Assembly: GCA_036874045.1 (NCBI GenBank)
Contig: CM072343.1
Span: 8,328,001-8,392,000, forward strand
Reading direction: 5' to 3'
DNA: 64,000 nucleotides
Origin: Cymodocea nodosa
Taxonomy: Eukaryota; Streptophyta; Magnoliopsida; Alismatales; Cymodoceaceae
The notes under the pieces were generated by a model that was not told the origin of the DNA, searched no databases, and was given only the letters and a program-made list of their open reading frames with translations. Positions 11,861 through 22,920 of this stretch are shown here, piece by piece. The position numbers and the translations under genes are program-made. Position 1 is the first letter of the stretch, and each line of letters begins with the position of its first letter.

Positions 11861-11893
11861 TCAGGGTTTTGTATTGAGCTTATCAAATGGGCT
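11861..11893 (-). promoter_or_regulatory. Promoter motifs of the RIT1-like gene (telo-box-like and site II)
   Basis: On the gene strand, AAAACCCTGA (11,861-11,870) resembles a telo-box and AGCCCA (complement of TGGGCT, 11,888-11,893) matches a site II element. They lie about 90-125 bp upstream of the ATG. These pairs are typical of plant genes for ribosome and translation components, which fits a tRNA-modifying enzyme. Single motif hits, so supportive only. Confidence 0.45.
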
Positions 11894-12474
11894 GCACTAA
11901 TAGAGAATTAGCCGAAACTCGGGTACATACAATGCAATTTTTATTTTGCTAGAAAAAGAATGGCATTTTACAAAAAATAAACATAATATATAGCAAAAAA
12001 ATTATTGAAATGATAATCACTAAAGTTTGCTGCTTCAGAATCTCTAAACTATGACAAAATGATTGATGTGATAATATTCATAAATTCTGCACGAGGAAAT
12101 TGGTTTTGTAACTATAATGACGAGGGTTTATAAGAGATAACAGTAATGATTATTTAAATTAATTTTTCTGTACCATAAGGTGTTAACTATGTTTGGGACC
12201 TAAGATATTCATTTATTAGTATATCGATTTTTTTTATTAGTATGTTAAAATCTACCTAGGTGAACTTTATCTACATTATTGACATATCTAGATAAATGGT
12301 ATACCAAAAATTGATAAGGTATTGTCTTAAATCAACATGCTGTATAAAACGTCAATATATTGAAAAATATTTCAATAGCTTCTAGAGACTATCTACTTTT
12401 TCGACATATCAATAAGGGAATTGACATGCTAAATTTCGCTTTCATAGGATTCTAGGTGATTTTTGGTGTAACGG
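11894..12474. other. AT-rich intergenic stretch
   Basis: Upstream region of the RIT1-like gene. I see no coding frame, element end or RNA gene. Confidence 0.4.
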
Positions 12475-12835
12475 TCAATACTTGTGACAAATTTATAAGT
12501 AAAATATAATTTTTACAATAAAGGATGATGAAATATTATTTATAATGATAAAATATGATTTTTATAATTTATGATGGTAAAATATGATATTTGTGATAAA
12601 ATATGATTGTTATGATTTATGCTGATAAAATATGATTGTTATGATTTATGATCATAAAATATGATTTTTAAGATAAGAGATAAAATATGATTTTTATGAT
12701 TTATGATGATAAAATATGATTTTTATGTTAAAATATAATTTTTATGGTAAAAGATGATAAAATATAATTTTTATGATTTATGATGATAAAATATGATTTT
12801 TTATGATAATAATGTATGATTCATAAGGAGATTAA
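12475..12835. repeat. 361-bp direct repeat, copy 1
   Basis: Made of degenerate tandem units built on GATAAAATATGATTTTTATG with ATTTATGAT. The same 361 bp recurs at 14,236-14,596, apparently without a difference when read base by base. It starts TCAATACTTG and ends GAGATTAA, so it lacks TG..CA LTR ends. Confidence 0.85.
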
Positions 12836-14235
12836 AAGAAAAATTTTGTTCAACATATGATAAGAATGAGTCATCACTTTTTGGCACTTTCACACTTCTT
12901 AAAGTTAGAAAAGAAGATATGAAGAAAAATCTTTCTTAAGAAAGTTAGAGCAAAAATTTATTTCTACTTTATGTTGTATACAAATACCTTATGTTTTATC
13001 TTAACTTTCTATTATTTTCTTTTACATCTCTTTCTATTACTTTCTATCTCTTTTCATTACTTTCTATTGTGTACAATCTATTAGGTTTTGTGGAGACTAC
13101 AAAACAGTTATTTGAAGAACGATGAAGTTTGAGCTAAAGTTGTCATGAACATTGAATAGTAAAAGGATAGCTCAACTTTAGAAACTCATTGAGTTAATTA
13201 AAAGGTCATAGAATTAACATGAACAGTCATAGAGTTATCGGTAACTCTATGAGTTTCAATCATGTGAAGAGTGAGTCCCTCATGTAGAGGTGTCAAGCAA
13301 GTTGATGAAGATTACGAAGCTGGTTGGCAACTAAGTGGACAAGTGATTGAAGCTTTTAGCGAATTAGCTAGCCAAGTCTCTAAAGTTCTGTAGTCAAGTA
13401 GAAGGCATATGTAGTGGGCGAATGAACTATTCAACCAACTAAGTGATTGAGTGTAACGTAGAATTTACAATCCTCATGACGAAGAGAGTGCACAAGGATT
13501 CCCTAGATGCCTTCCATTAACATTAGGAAAATATCTCTAAAATTAGTGCACAAAGAGAGTTGCCACTTAATTTTATCATGAAAAATTAGGAAAAACAAGA
13601 CACCATGTAGGGAATATGTGTTTCCCTATACATTAAAATGATTAGGGACAGAGATAATGGGTAATCTCCTTAGGTACGCATGGTGTTAGGCACCCTTATG
13701 GTTTGACCAAAGTTAGCCTCCTAATTACTTTCCCAAATTAAATGTTGATGATGATTATGCTATGATAAAAAAGAAAATCATTAAGAATTATGTTTTGATG
13801 ATGATGTAGTTAATTAGTCATTTAATTAATTCAGTTGATAAAATATAAGTTAAAAAGGCTTTATTTTATGGAAAATAGAATAGCTAAAACTCGAAGAGTT
13901 AAATTCTTACATATCCAGGTAAGATGGCAAGTTAAGAAATTAAGTATTTGGACCATAAGCTAAAGTATTCGAGTATAACTAGTTAAGACTAGGAGAGATA
14001 AAAATGCTAAATACTAAAAACTAGTGGAGTTATGTGTTTTAAAGGTGTAAAAGTCATAGAGTTAAGGTTAAAACTTGTAGGGCTAACATTGGTCATGTGT
14101 TAACTTAAAGATATCATGTGAAACACTCTAAGTATTTAGAAAAATATAAGTATTTACATATATTAAGAAATTTAACAAAAAGTAATAGAAAATGATAGGA
14201 AATAATAAAATATAGATCTAATAAAATACAACTAT
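12836..14235. other. LTR-like or decayed retroelement sequence between the 361-bp repeats
   Basis: No coding frame. It contains GTGTTAGGCACCCTTATGG near 13,683, a phrase common in plant Gypsy LTR/leader sequence, and a 10-bp-arm hairpin at 13,228-13,251. Probably a degraded LTR of an unidentified Gypsy family; ends not found. Confidence 0.35.
13228..13251. repeat. Perfect hairpin with GAGTTA/TAACTC core
   Basis: Left arm CATAGAGTTA (13,228-13,237), loop TCGG, right arm TAACTCTATG. The same GAGTTA-N4-TAACTC core recurs in Athila-type LTRs and 3' regions elsewhere in the window. Confidence 0.8.
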
Positions 14236-14596
14236 TCAATACTTGTGACAAATTTATAAGTAAAATATAATTTTTACAATAAAGGATGATGAAATATTAT
14301 TTATAATGATAAAATATGATTTTTATAATTTATGATGGTAAAATATGATATTTGTGATAAAATATGATTGTTATGATTTATGCTGATAAAATATGATTGT
14401 TATGATTTATGATCATAAAATATGATTTTTAAGATAAGAGATAAAATATGATTTTTATGATTTATGATGATAAAATATGATTTTTATGTTAAAATATAAT
14501 TTTTATGGTAAAAGATGATAAAATATAATTTTTATGATTTATGATGATAAAATATGATTTTTTATGATAATAATGTATGATTCATAAGGAGATTAA
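14236..14596. repeat. 361-bp direct repeat, copy 2
   Basis: Same as 12,475-12,835. Its last bases, TTAA (14,593-14,596), coincide with TTAA of the Sire-2 3' LTR (ACTTAAGTTC), where that LTR is cut off. This looks like a repair junction with 4-bp microhomology. Confidence 0.85.
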
Positions 14597-15076
14597 GTTC
14601 TGGATGGTTAAACCTGTAACTCACTAAAACTCTTCAAGATTTCGGATAGTTAGCTTTAGTAACTTTTCGATTCTTCTTTTAAGCTTCTATTTGGATTTCT
14701 ACACGTGGAAAATTCAATGACTTAAGTTTCGGATAGTTATTCTTGTAACTCACCGAAACTCTTTAAGATTTCAGATAGTTATCTCTAGTAACTTTTCGAA
14801 AGCCTTCTAACTGTCGAATACTTAATCTTCTAACTGTCCGATAGTATTACTACTGCTTTATACTGCCTTTCGGATACTTAGGTTGTTAACTCACCAAAAA
14901 TATTTCTCTTTCGGATAGTTAAGCTTGATAACCTTCCGAAAATCCTTTTTATCACTTGCAGCATACTTTGAACTGTCTGTATCAACTTCTGCTTTCTTGC
15001 TGACTATTAAGCTTGAGAAATACAATTTAAATTCTCACATTGATTTTTGCATTATCAAAATCTAAAGGTCCTTTCA
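14593..15076 (-). repeat. Truncated 3' LTR of Sire-2
   Basis: Aligns with 19,517-20,000 and ends AAGGTCCTTTCA on the plus strand (LTR start TGAAAGGACC on the element strand). About 830 bp of the outer part are missing. It holds TTCGGATAGTTA hairpins and one CACGTG-N12-ACTTAAGT module at 14,702-14,727. Confidence 0.85.
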
Positions 15077-15090
15077 ATCTCCCCCTTTTT
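15077..15090 (-). other. Polypurine tract of Sire-2
   Basis: On the element strand AAAAAGGGGGAGAT immediately precedes the LTR start TGAAAGG. Canonical. Confidence 0.85.
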
Positions 15091-15114
15091 GATAATGGCA
15101 AAAACCTTACAATA

Positions 15115-17083
15115 TCAAGCTTCAGTTTGTATACATTGTTTGGTCTTTCTTCATCTTCAAAACTTGGTGGTTGTTCTACATATACTTCTTCTTGCAGAAT
15201 GCCATTAAGAAATGCACTTTTAACATCCATCTAATAAAGCTTGATTTTCATACTGCTCGCAAAGGCAAGCAACATTCTAATTGCTTCAAGTCTTGCAACA
15301 GGTGCAAAAGTTTCTTCATAGTCGATTCCTTCCTGCTGATTGTATTCCTAAGCAACAAGTCTAGCTTTATTTCTAATAATATTGCCATTATTATCAAGTT
15401 TGTTCTTAAACACCCATCTAGTTCCAATAATTGATTTTTCGATGGGTCTTTCAATTAAATTCCATACTTCATTTTTCTTGAACTGATTTAGTTCCTCTTG
15501 CATGGCCATGATCCAGTATTCATCATTGCAGGCTTCTTCAACTATTGAAGGTTCAAGTTCAGAAACAAAAGCACAATAATTACAAATATTTTGAATTTTG
15601 CTTCTTGTTTGAACACCTTGATTTATATTCCCAATAATTTGTCCAATGGGATGTCCAAACTTTGTCTTCCATGCTTTTTCTGTCACAATAGGTGTAGGCA
15701 GTGTTGAACTATCCTTTTTTTGAGGAATTTTCTAATTTATTGATTCACTTTCACTTTTACTGTCTATTTTTAGCTTCTTCAATTTTCCTACCATGTCTTC
15801 ATCAAAGGATACATTCATTGACTCTTCTACTCTTCTTTTTTGTTCAAAATAGACCCTATAAGCCTTGCTTCTCGAAGAGTATCCAACAAGTAGAGCAGGA
15901 TCAAACTTTACATCAAATTTGTCCTTTTGATCCTTAGTATTAAGCACAAAACATCTTGATCCAAAGACTTTGAAATATCCAACATTTGGTATTTTACCAT
16001 ACCATAATTCAAAAGGTGTCTTATGTAGGATAAGTCTAAGATGAGTTCTGTTTATAGAGTAACATGCAGTATTTACAACTTCAGCCCATAAAGACTTTGG
16101 TAGATCAGATGCATTAAGAATTGTCCCTGCCATTTCTTGTACTGATCTATTTTTCCTTTCTACAACTCTATTCTGTACAGGAGTTCTTGGACATGAGAAT
16201 TTATGTAGTATACCAAAGGAATTGCATAATTCTTCAAATTCAGAATTTTCAAATTCACCTCTAGATCACTTCTGATCTTCTTCACAATCGATTCTTTTTC
16301 ATTTTGAATTCTAATATAGAGATGTTTGAATTCATAGTAGGCTTCATTCTTGTGTGTTAATAAAATAACCCAAGTGAATCTTGTATAATCATCAACTACC
16401 ACTAAGGTATATTTTCTTCCTCCTAAATTAGCTGTCTGTGTAGGACCAAACAGGTCCATATGCAATAGATCTAATGGTTGACGTGTGGTAATGTCTTCAA
16501 TACTCTTGTGTGCTGATTTCTTTTGTTTTCCAATAGTACAATGACTACATAATTTATCTCTCTTGAATTTGAGCTTAGGCACACCTCTAACAAGATCATG
16601 TTTGGCCAATTCTCTTAGAAGTCTCATGTTCGCATGATTTAATCTTTTATGCCATAACCATTCATCTTCATTAGAAGCAACTAAACATGCATCACTAGAT
16701 ATATTATTACATGGAAATTCCAAAGCATAAATTGAATTATTTCTATATCCAATAAATTTGATTTCATGTGTATCCTATTGTAATATAAAATAGTTTTCTG
16801 CAGTAAAGAGTATACTATAACCTTTGTCACATAATTGACCTATACTTAGCAGATTCTGTTTTAAACCATTTACATGTAAGACATTTTTTATTTTTCCATT
16901 TTTAGATGCAACATTTCCTATGACAGTAATTCTACATTTTTCATTGTTACCAAACTTAACAAATCCTGAATTTATTGATTTAACAGATTCTAGAAATCTT
17001 TTCTTACCTGTCATATGCTTTGAGCATCCACTGTCAATAATCCACTTGGACGTTTGAGCTTTCTTGTCCATGCAGTCCTGCAA
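15115..17083 (-). pseudogene. Sire-2 pol: protease, integrase and start of reverse transcriptase
   Basis: Protease at 17,050-16,770 has WIIDSGCSKHMTG with the DSG catalytic triplet. The pre-integrase zinc region follows as WHKRLNHANMRLL and CSHCTIGKQ. Integrase has HMDLFGP (first Asp), VVVDDYTRF and RSD (second Asp). The frame then shifts near 16,258, and in the next frame the Glu region reads VVERKNRSVQEMAG. RT begins RWVFKNKLDNNGN and reaches MDVKSAFLNG (first catalytic Asp) and YVEQPP, then stops at VYKLKL (about 15,120), fused to the PPT region. The YVDD motif and RNase H are deleted. Stops include one after ARLVA (15,348). Cannot be functional. Confidence 0.85.
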
Positions 17084-17261
17084 ATCATATTGAAATTAAG
17101 ACTTTTGGTACCCATATTTTCTTAGGTCCATCAGTGTTAGTCTTTTGTATATTGAACATATTGCCTTTTGGTAGATATATAGAAGTAGATCTCTTCTTAA
17201 TGACAAAAATAGTTGTGTCATCTCTATAAGATCTAATTTTTCCACCACAGTAGGGAGTTTC

Positions 17262-18635
17262 TTATGGTACAGCATACCTTAGGCCAAATTTACTTCTTCC
17301 TATTCTTTGGAATCCTATGATTTTGTTTAAACTGTTTTCACCTTTAGTAAATTTACATACAGTTTTCTTTAAATCAGTAACTTCAGATAATAGATTCTTA
17401 TTTTCTTCTTTCAGATCAAAATTTTTACAACTATAACTATCAATTTTAGTTTTTAATTCCCTATTATCAACTAGGGCTTTTTCTAATTCAGCAAAAACAT
17501 CTTCTAGATAGGAATTTAAACTCTTTAATTCTTTCTTATACTTCTTACATTTTACATATAAGTTATCCACTGTACATAGAAGACTATCTATATCTACATC
17601 ATTATTTTCCTTTTCTGAGCAATAAGGGGATGTAGAGCATACCTCTTGTGGAGCAAAGCACATGTTTGCAGATGCCTCTTCATCTGAGTTTGATGAGCTA
17701 CTAGATGAACTACTGTCATCCCATGTGGCTTTCAAAGCCATTTTCTTCTTATTCTTCCTCTTCCATTTTTGTTTATCCTCCTCCTATTGAAAATGACAAT
17801 AAAGTTGAATGTGTCCTAGTTTCTTACACTTGTAGCATGTAGGGACTTTTGATCTTAAGGAGTTGGTTTTGCTTCTTTGTCTCATCATCTTTCTAAAATT
17901 TCTAGCCAGCAGTAACACTTTATCCTCATCCAAGCTTGGTTGGTCTTTTGTTGAAGGAAAGGCTAGTTCTTTCTTTTTCTCAACCTTTCTTTCAATGACT
18001 CATTCTTCTTCTTTCCATTCTTTCATTTGGACTTCATAGGCCAGAAGATTTCCCAACAGATCTTCAACTGAATAATTGTTCAGATCCTTTGAATCTTGTA
18101 TGGAAGTAGACTTCTACTTCCATTCGACTATCAAGCTTCTTAGGATCTTTTGTACTTGTTCACGATTAGAAAAACTCCTTCCAATGCCTCTTAGTTCATT
18201 CACAATTTCTGTGAATCTAGAAAATATTTTAGTAATACTTTCTTTTTCAAGCATTTTGAATAATTCATATTTTCTTAACAAAATGCTGATTTTAGTATCT
18301 TTAACTTGGCTGGTTCTTTCATATGTAATTTGAAGGATCTTCCAAGCTTCATGAGAGAATTTACAAGCTGATATTTTATTATATTATTCACTAATTAGTG
18401 CACAGTAAATGGAATTAAGCTCACGAGCATCCATTTGGATGATTCTTTCATCCTCCTTAGTCCAATCACTTTCATGACTGATTGGAATTGGTGTATCATG
18501 TACAACCATTCTCCAAAGTTTCACATTTGTACTCTTGAGAAAGCACTCCATCATATGTTTCCAATATCTATAATTGCTACCATCAAATAGGGGAGGTCGA
18601 TGGATATTCTGACCCTCTACAGTGTGGAAAGCCAT
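17262..18635 (-). pseudogene. Sire-2 gag
   Basis: Starts at MAFHTVEGQNIHRPPLFDG, 35 bp after the PBS. Capsid-type blocks follow (YWKHMMECFL, EAWKILQITYERT, ILRRL-like). An intact CCHC zinc knuckle, CYKCKKLGHIQLYC, lies near 17,830. Then come a Lys-rich stretch and MALKATWDDSSSSSSSSNSD, typical of Sirevirus gag. A Glu/Lys-rich helical segment ends near 17,270. A stop after ALISE (18,381) and several others break it. Gag would coat and package the RNA. Confidence 0.8.
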
Positions 18636-18669
18636 GATCTCAGATGGTTAAATCTATTAACGAGATTAA

Positions 18670-18686
18670 CCTTGCTCTGATATCAA
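18670..18686 (-). other. Primer-binding site of Sire-2 (initiator tRNA-Met type)
   Basis: On the element strand, TTGATATCAGAGCAAGG follows the 5' LTR end CTGACA with one base between. It matches the usual TGGTATCAGAGC site for initiator tRNA-Met except for G-to-A. Confidence 0.85.
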
Positions 18687-18687
18687 T

Positions 18688-20000
18688 TGTCAGGACCTTA
18701 TGGCTTACTAGAGGGGGGGTGAATGGTAATAATCTATTATTTTTTTATTATTTAATGGCTGATTGATATAGAGAGTTAGCAAGCACACAATAATAATAAT
18801 ACACACAGGAATTTTAGGTGGTTCACCACTAACAGCTAGTCCACCCCCAAGGTACACTTGAGCTTCACTAAACTTTCTCAAACTTACAATCACTTGCTTT
18901 AAGGTTTAAGCAAGAACCAACCAACTGATTGAGCTTTCAGGTCGTAGCTCCAACCAATCTTTCTCTGAAGTTTTGATCCGTGTACTTCAGTAAATACTAG
19001 CTTGAAAGTATCAGAGTTGAGTGCGTGATGAGCTTCTGAAATTGAGTTTGTAAATGTTGAAGATGATTTGATCTTTAAGGCTTTCTTCTGTTGAGCTTGG
19101 TGTAAATATATGTATGAGCAAAAAGCTGTCTGATTATGTTGTCTGTTGCTTGTATATATACTGAACATGTGTAACGATCATATTTTTCTTCCAATAGATG
19201 TATTCTGCTGTACTTGGTAAGATTTTAGTCCCAAATATGGTAAGTTACCGTTTAGGAAGATATTTCAAGATATCCTTCCGATTTTTTCAAACTTTCGAAT
19301 AGTTAGCTGTGTAACTCTCTGAAAAATCACTTAAGTCTTACTACCATGTAGGATTTCAGATCGTACAATGAGAGTTGTCACTCAATCGGATACTTGTAGT
19401 TGTAACTTACCGAACTGTTATTTAACTATCGGATAGTTAGCTATAGTAACCCTCCGAAATCCTTTGTTAAATTTCTGACTACTTTATCTAATTCAGCACG
19501 TGCATAATAGACTAACTTAAGTTCCAAATGGTTAAACCTGTAACTCACCGAAACTCTTCAAGATTTCGGATAGTTAGCTCTAGTAACTTTCCGATTCTTC
19601 TTTTAAGCTTCTGTTTGGATTTCTGCATGTGGGAAATTCAATGACTTAAGTTTCAGATGGTTATTCCTGTAACTCACCGAAACTCTTCAAGATTTCAAAT
19701 AGTTATCTCTAGTAGCTTTCTGAAAGCCTTCTAATTGTCGGATACTTAATCTTCTAACTGTCCGATAGTATTACTACTACTTTATACTGCCTTTCGGATA
19801 CTTAGACTGTGAACTCACCAAAAATATTTCTCTTTCGTATAGTTAAGCCTGGTAACCTTCCGAAAATCCTTTTTATCACTTGTAGCATACTTTGAACTAT
19901 CTATATCAACTTCTGCTTTCTTGTTGACTGTTAAGCCTGAGAAATACAATTTAAATTCTCACATTAATTTTTGCATTATCAAAATCTAGAGGTCCTTTCA
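18688..20000 (-). repeat. 5' LTR of Sire-2 (complete, 1313 bp)
   Basis: Plus-strand ends are TGTCAGG and CCTTTCA. Its end GTCAGGACCTTA then a G-rich run is the usual Sirevirus LTR terminus next to the PBS. It contains hairpin-like units (arm TCGGATAGTTA at 19,566, mate TAACTTTCCGA) and CACGTG-N12-ACTTAAGT at 19,497-19,522, with a decayed second module (CATGTG) at 19,626-19,651. The plus-strand flank is TAAAC. Confidence 0.85.
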
Positions 20001-20310
20001 TAAACTATTTCATATTGTCTTTCTACATTTGTAGAGTCTTTAACTTGCACATCACGTTCATCTTCTTGTACTTCATCTTCAAGATTTTGACATAAGTCTG
20101 TTTTATCCACTTTACGAATGAATTTATGAACTAAAAAACATGCGAACACTATTTTTGCTTAAGTTGTAAAAGGGAATGACATATATCATCATAATATTGC
20201 AAAATGATATTTGACTACTCCAAACGTACATTCAATTACTATCCTCAACTACAAATGTCTATAGTTAAAGTTTTCCACTACATTAGTTGGTTGTCAAATT
20301 CGTTCATATT
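20001..20310 (-). pseudogene. PIF/Harbinger transposase, C-terminal remnant (copy 2)
   Basis: Minus-strand translation reads ENFNYRHL, LRIVIECTFGVVKYHFAIL, YMSFPFTT and LVHKFIRKVDKTDL, with stops. This is the same domain end as 590-1056 (ENFNYKHSQLRSMIE, YFLLHNFIRKAD), so both come from one transposase family. It abuts the Sire-2 LTR, which may have inserted into it. Confidence 0.7.
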
Positions 20311-20689
20311 TTGATAAGTGATATCTATTAGATTAAAATCAATCGTTCAGTTAACTTTCTATGGCACGATTCTGAAACACTCACCTTTTAACTCACCGAA
20401 ACTGGAAAGTAAAGAGAAAGAAGAAGAAATAACACTGAAGACAAGGATTTACGTGGTTCAGCAACTACCTTATGTCCATAGAGAGTTGAGGGTTCCACTA
20501 TGAGCTTCGGCACAATCAACTGCAATGTTTTACAACATCATAAAGGTTTATATACTACCCAACTTAGGGTTAATAAACCTTTAATTACATTCAAGCCATT
20601 ACAGTAGAGAAATAATGCTTCGGAGAAGGGACTCTCAATTTCGGAGCCTTATCTTCCTAACTTTCCGAAAACTACAACACTTCGGATAG
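20311..20689. repeat. LTR-like fragment of an unidentified element
   Basis: Contains GGATTTACGTGGTTCAGC near 20,446 and GAGGGTTCCACTATGAGC, phrases seen near the ends of many plant Copia LTRs, plus TTCGGA motifs. No ends, PBS or coding sequence found. Strand undetermined. Confidence 0.35.
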
Positions 20690-21409
20690 TGTTTAGAATG
20701 AAAAAGTGCATAATATTAAAGTTTAAATGATGGTTAATTACATAATATTTATCTTATCATATAAGAATTAAGTCATTATATTATAATTGCACTGTTATAT
20801 GCTTTAATGAAAGAATCTACATAATTTTAGGGAATTAACGTTAATTTAGTACATTTCTAAACTGTCGGTGAATTGCAGGCTAGAAAATTCTTAAGTGTTT
20901 GAATTTTCTATTATTTCAAAGAGTTATATTGAATGTACCAAACAGTTATGTTTAATTACTTAAAGAATATTTTATTATTTCCTGAGTACACGTGTTAAAA
21001 CCTTAATGCATGACTTAAGTGTATTTTCGGTAAATTATCTGTTAACTATCTGTTTAGAATGAAAAAGTACATATTATTAATGGTTAAATGATAGTTAATT
21101 GCATAATATTTAGCTTATCATATAAGAATTAAGTCATTATGTTATAATTGCATTGTTATATGCTTTAATTGAAGAATCTGTTTAAATTAGGGGAATTAAT
21201 GTTAATTTAGTACATTTAAGAACTGTCGGTAAGTTGCAGGCTGTGAAATTCTTAAGTATCCGAATTTTCTAATATTTCGGACAGTTATGTTTAACATACC
21301 GAACAAATTCGGACAGTTATGTTTAACAGACCGAATATGTATCGGATAGTTATGTTTAAATTGCCGAACAGTTATGTTTTGAGAGAATATTTTATTATTC
21401 CCTGAAGTA

Positions 21410-21715
21410 CACGTGTCAAAACCATAATGAATGACTTAAGTGAATTTTCGGTGAGTTATCTATAACTATCCAAAATTGCAGCTGGGCATCGGATAGTTAT
21501 CCTTGTAACTCTTCGAAATCTCTTTTTATTTATAAAATAGCTAAGGACACGTGTCGTGTTCTAGGAAATTGACTTAAGTGGATTTTTGGTGAGTTAGCTG
21601 TAATTATCCGAAATGCATTTGAGCATTGGATAGTTAGACCTGTAACTCTCCAAAATGTTATTTTATGATTAAACTACTGTTGACACGTGTTGAGATCTGG
21701 TAGATTTACTTAAGT
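21410..21715 (+). promoter_or_regulatory. Three CACGTG-N18-ACTTAAGT modules in the Athila-type LTR U3
   Basis: CACGTG at 21,410, 21,548 and 21,684 is each followed exactly 18 bases later by ACTTAAGT (21,434, 21,572, 21,708). Each is followed in turn by a TCGG(T)GAGTTA..TAA pattern. CACGTG is the plant G-box (bZIP/bHLH site); the role of ACTTAAGT is unknown. The fixed spacing suggests a functional composite element upstream of the TATA box at 22,044. Confidence 0.6.
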
Positions 21716-22043
21716 TATATATCGGTGAGTTATTTGTAAGTATCTGAAATGCATCTAAGCATCAGATAGTTAAGTTTATAAGTATCCGAAATGCGCCTAA
21801 ACATCGGATAGTTAAATTTATGCACGTGTTTTATAGTTAAATCAACGAAGAAAGTCCGTTGAGTTATCTGTAACTCCACGGACTATATATTTTCTAATAT
21901 GCCACTATAGCGGTTGTAGGAACAAACAGTTGGAGGAAAAACCACGTTTGCACGTATCGCGCAGGGAAAGAAATCATCGCTATTGATAAGAATGAAGGAA
22001 ATCCAACCGACCATTCAAGCAGAAGCGGTTACTACTGAAGAAA

Positions 22044-22051
22044 TATAAAAG
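22044..22051 (+). promoter_or_regulatory. TATA box of the Athila-type LTR
   Basis: TATAAAAG in context GAAATATAAAAG. It is conserved at the same place in LTR copies at 29,977, 39,765 and 61,692. This is the likely U3/R promoter. Confidence 0.6.
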
Positions 22052-22896
22052 AAAAGAAGAAAAAAAGAAGAAGTGTGTGATCGATGGGTGGACAGTGTGT
22101 GCAGAGGAGGATCGGCGACGCAATTCTCTGAAGTACCACACCAACCATCATCATCACCACCATCATCACCACCATAATCACCAACCATCGGAGGTCTGTG
22201 AGGATACTTGCCTAATGTCAGGTCGATTCCGAACCAAACACAGTGCCCGACAACCACTATGATGAGTGATCACGTCACAGGAAGGAAAGCCATTTTCACC
22301 AAGCGCCGACTCATATTTCAGGAGATCGTAAAGCTTTTAGCCTTGGCTTCGGGTTGGTGCCTGTATGCTGAAGAGGAGATCATCTTGCAATTCTGGACTC
22401 GCGATTCTATAGGGAGAGGAGACAGGATTGTAAGTGATTTAATTTTCAGTGGTGTAATCGCGTTGCAAGTAGTGTCAGAAGTATTTACTGTCAAGTGAGA
22501 TTACTTTACATTTCACCTATCGCCCATTTCCATGTTCATATTAAAACAAAAATACCAAAAACAATTTATCTATGTTTGTATGTTGTATTTGAGTGTTGTA
22601 TCGTGATTAATGTTATCTTTGTTAGTGTTGTGATTGTTTTATGTTTACTTTAGTTTTACAGTTTACTGAAATTGGTTCGTTCAAAAGTTTTAAAGATTTT
22701 AATGGTTACTGTTTGAATTATCTGAATGTTAGTATTGCTCAATGATAAATCTAATGTTAACTAACATTAAAGAGCTTAATTGATGTTATTTACAATCTGT
22801 GGAATTGCACAATGGTTGGCCGAATTCCTTTGTAAATAGCAGTATTAAAAAGAAAAGGCAGGCTCGTGGAGTTAACTTAAGTCCACGAGGTTAGTC

Positions 22897-22920
22897 CGTT
22901 AAGTTAGCCATAACTTAACG
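22897..22920. repeat. Hairpin in the Athila-type solo LTR
   Basis: Arms CGTTAAGTTA and TAACTTAACG, loop GCCA. The equivalent at 40,624 has CGTTGAGTTA and TAACTCAACG with the same loop, a paired change on both arms. Confidence 0.8.

Larger units (their letters stand above)
14593..20000 (-). mobile_element. Sire-2: Sirevirus-type Copia element, deleted in pol and truncated in the 3' LTR
   Basis: Read on the minus strand: 5' LTR 20,000-18,688, PBS 18,686-18,670, gag, protease, integrase, start of RT, PPT, then 484 bp of 3' LTR. RT after VYKL and all of RNase H are missing; the frame runs from RT straight into the PPT. The ATWDDSSS acidic Ser-rich block after the gag zinc knuckle and the palindrome-rich LTR fit the Sirevirus lineage. 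No target duplication can be tested because the 3' LTR is cut at 14,593. Confidence 0.85.

Noticed and set aside
22077-22262. His-rich small ORF (long HHHH run)
   Set aside because: Comes from a CAT/CAC trinucleotide run inside an LTR, downstream of its TATA box. Not conserved as a frame in the other LTR copies.
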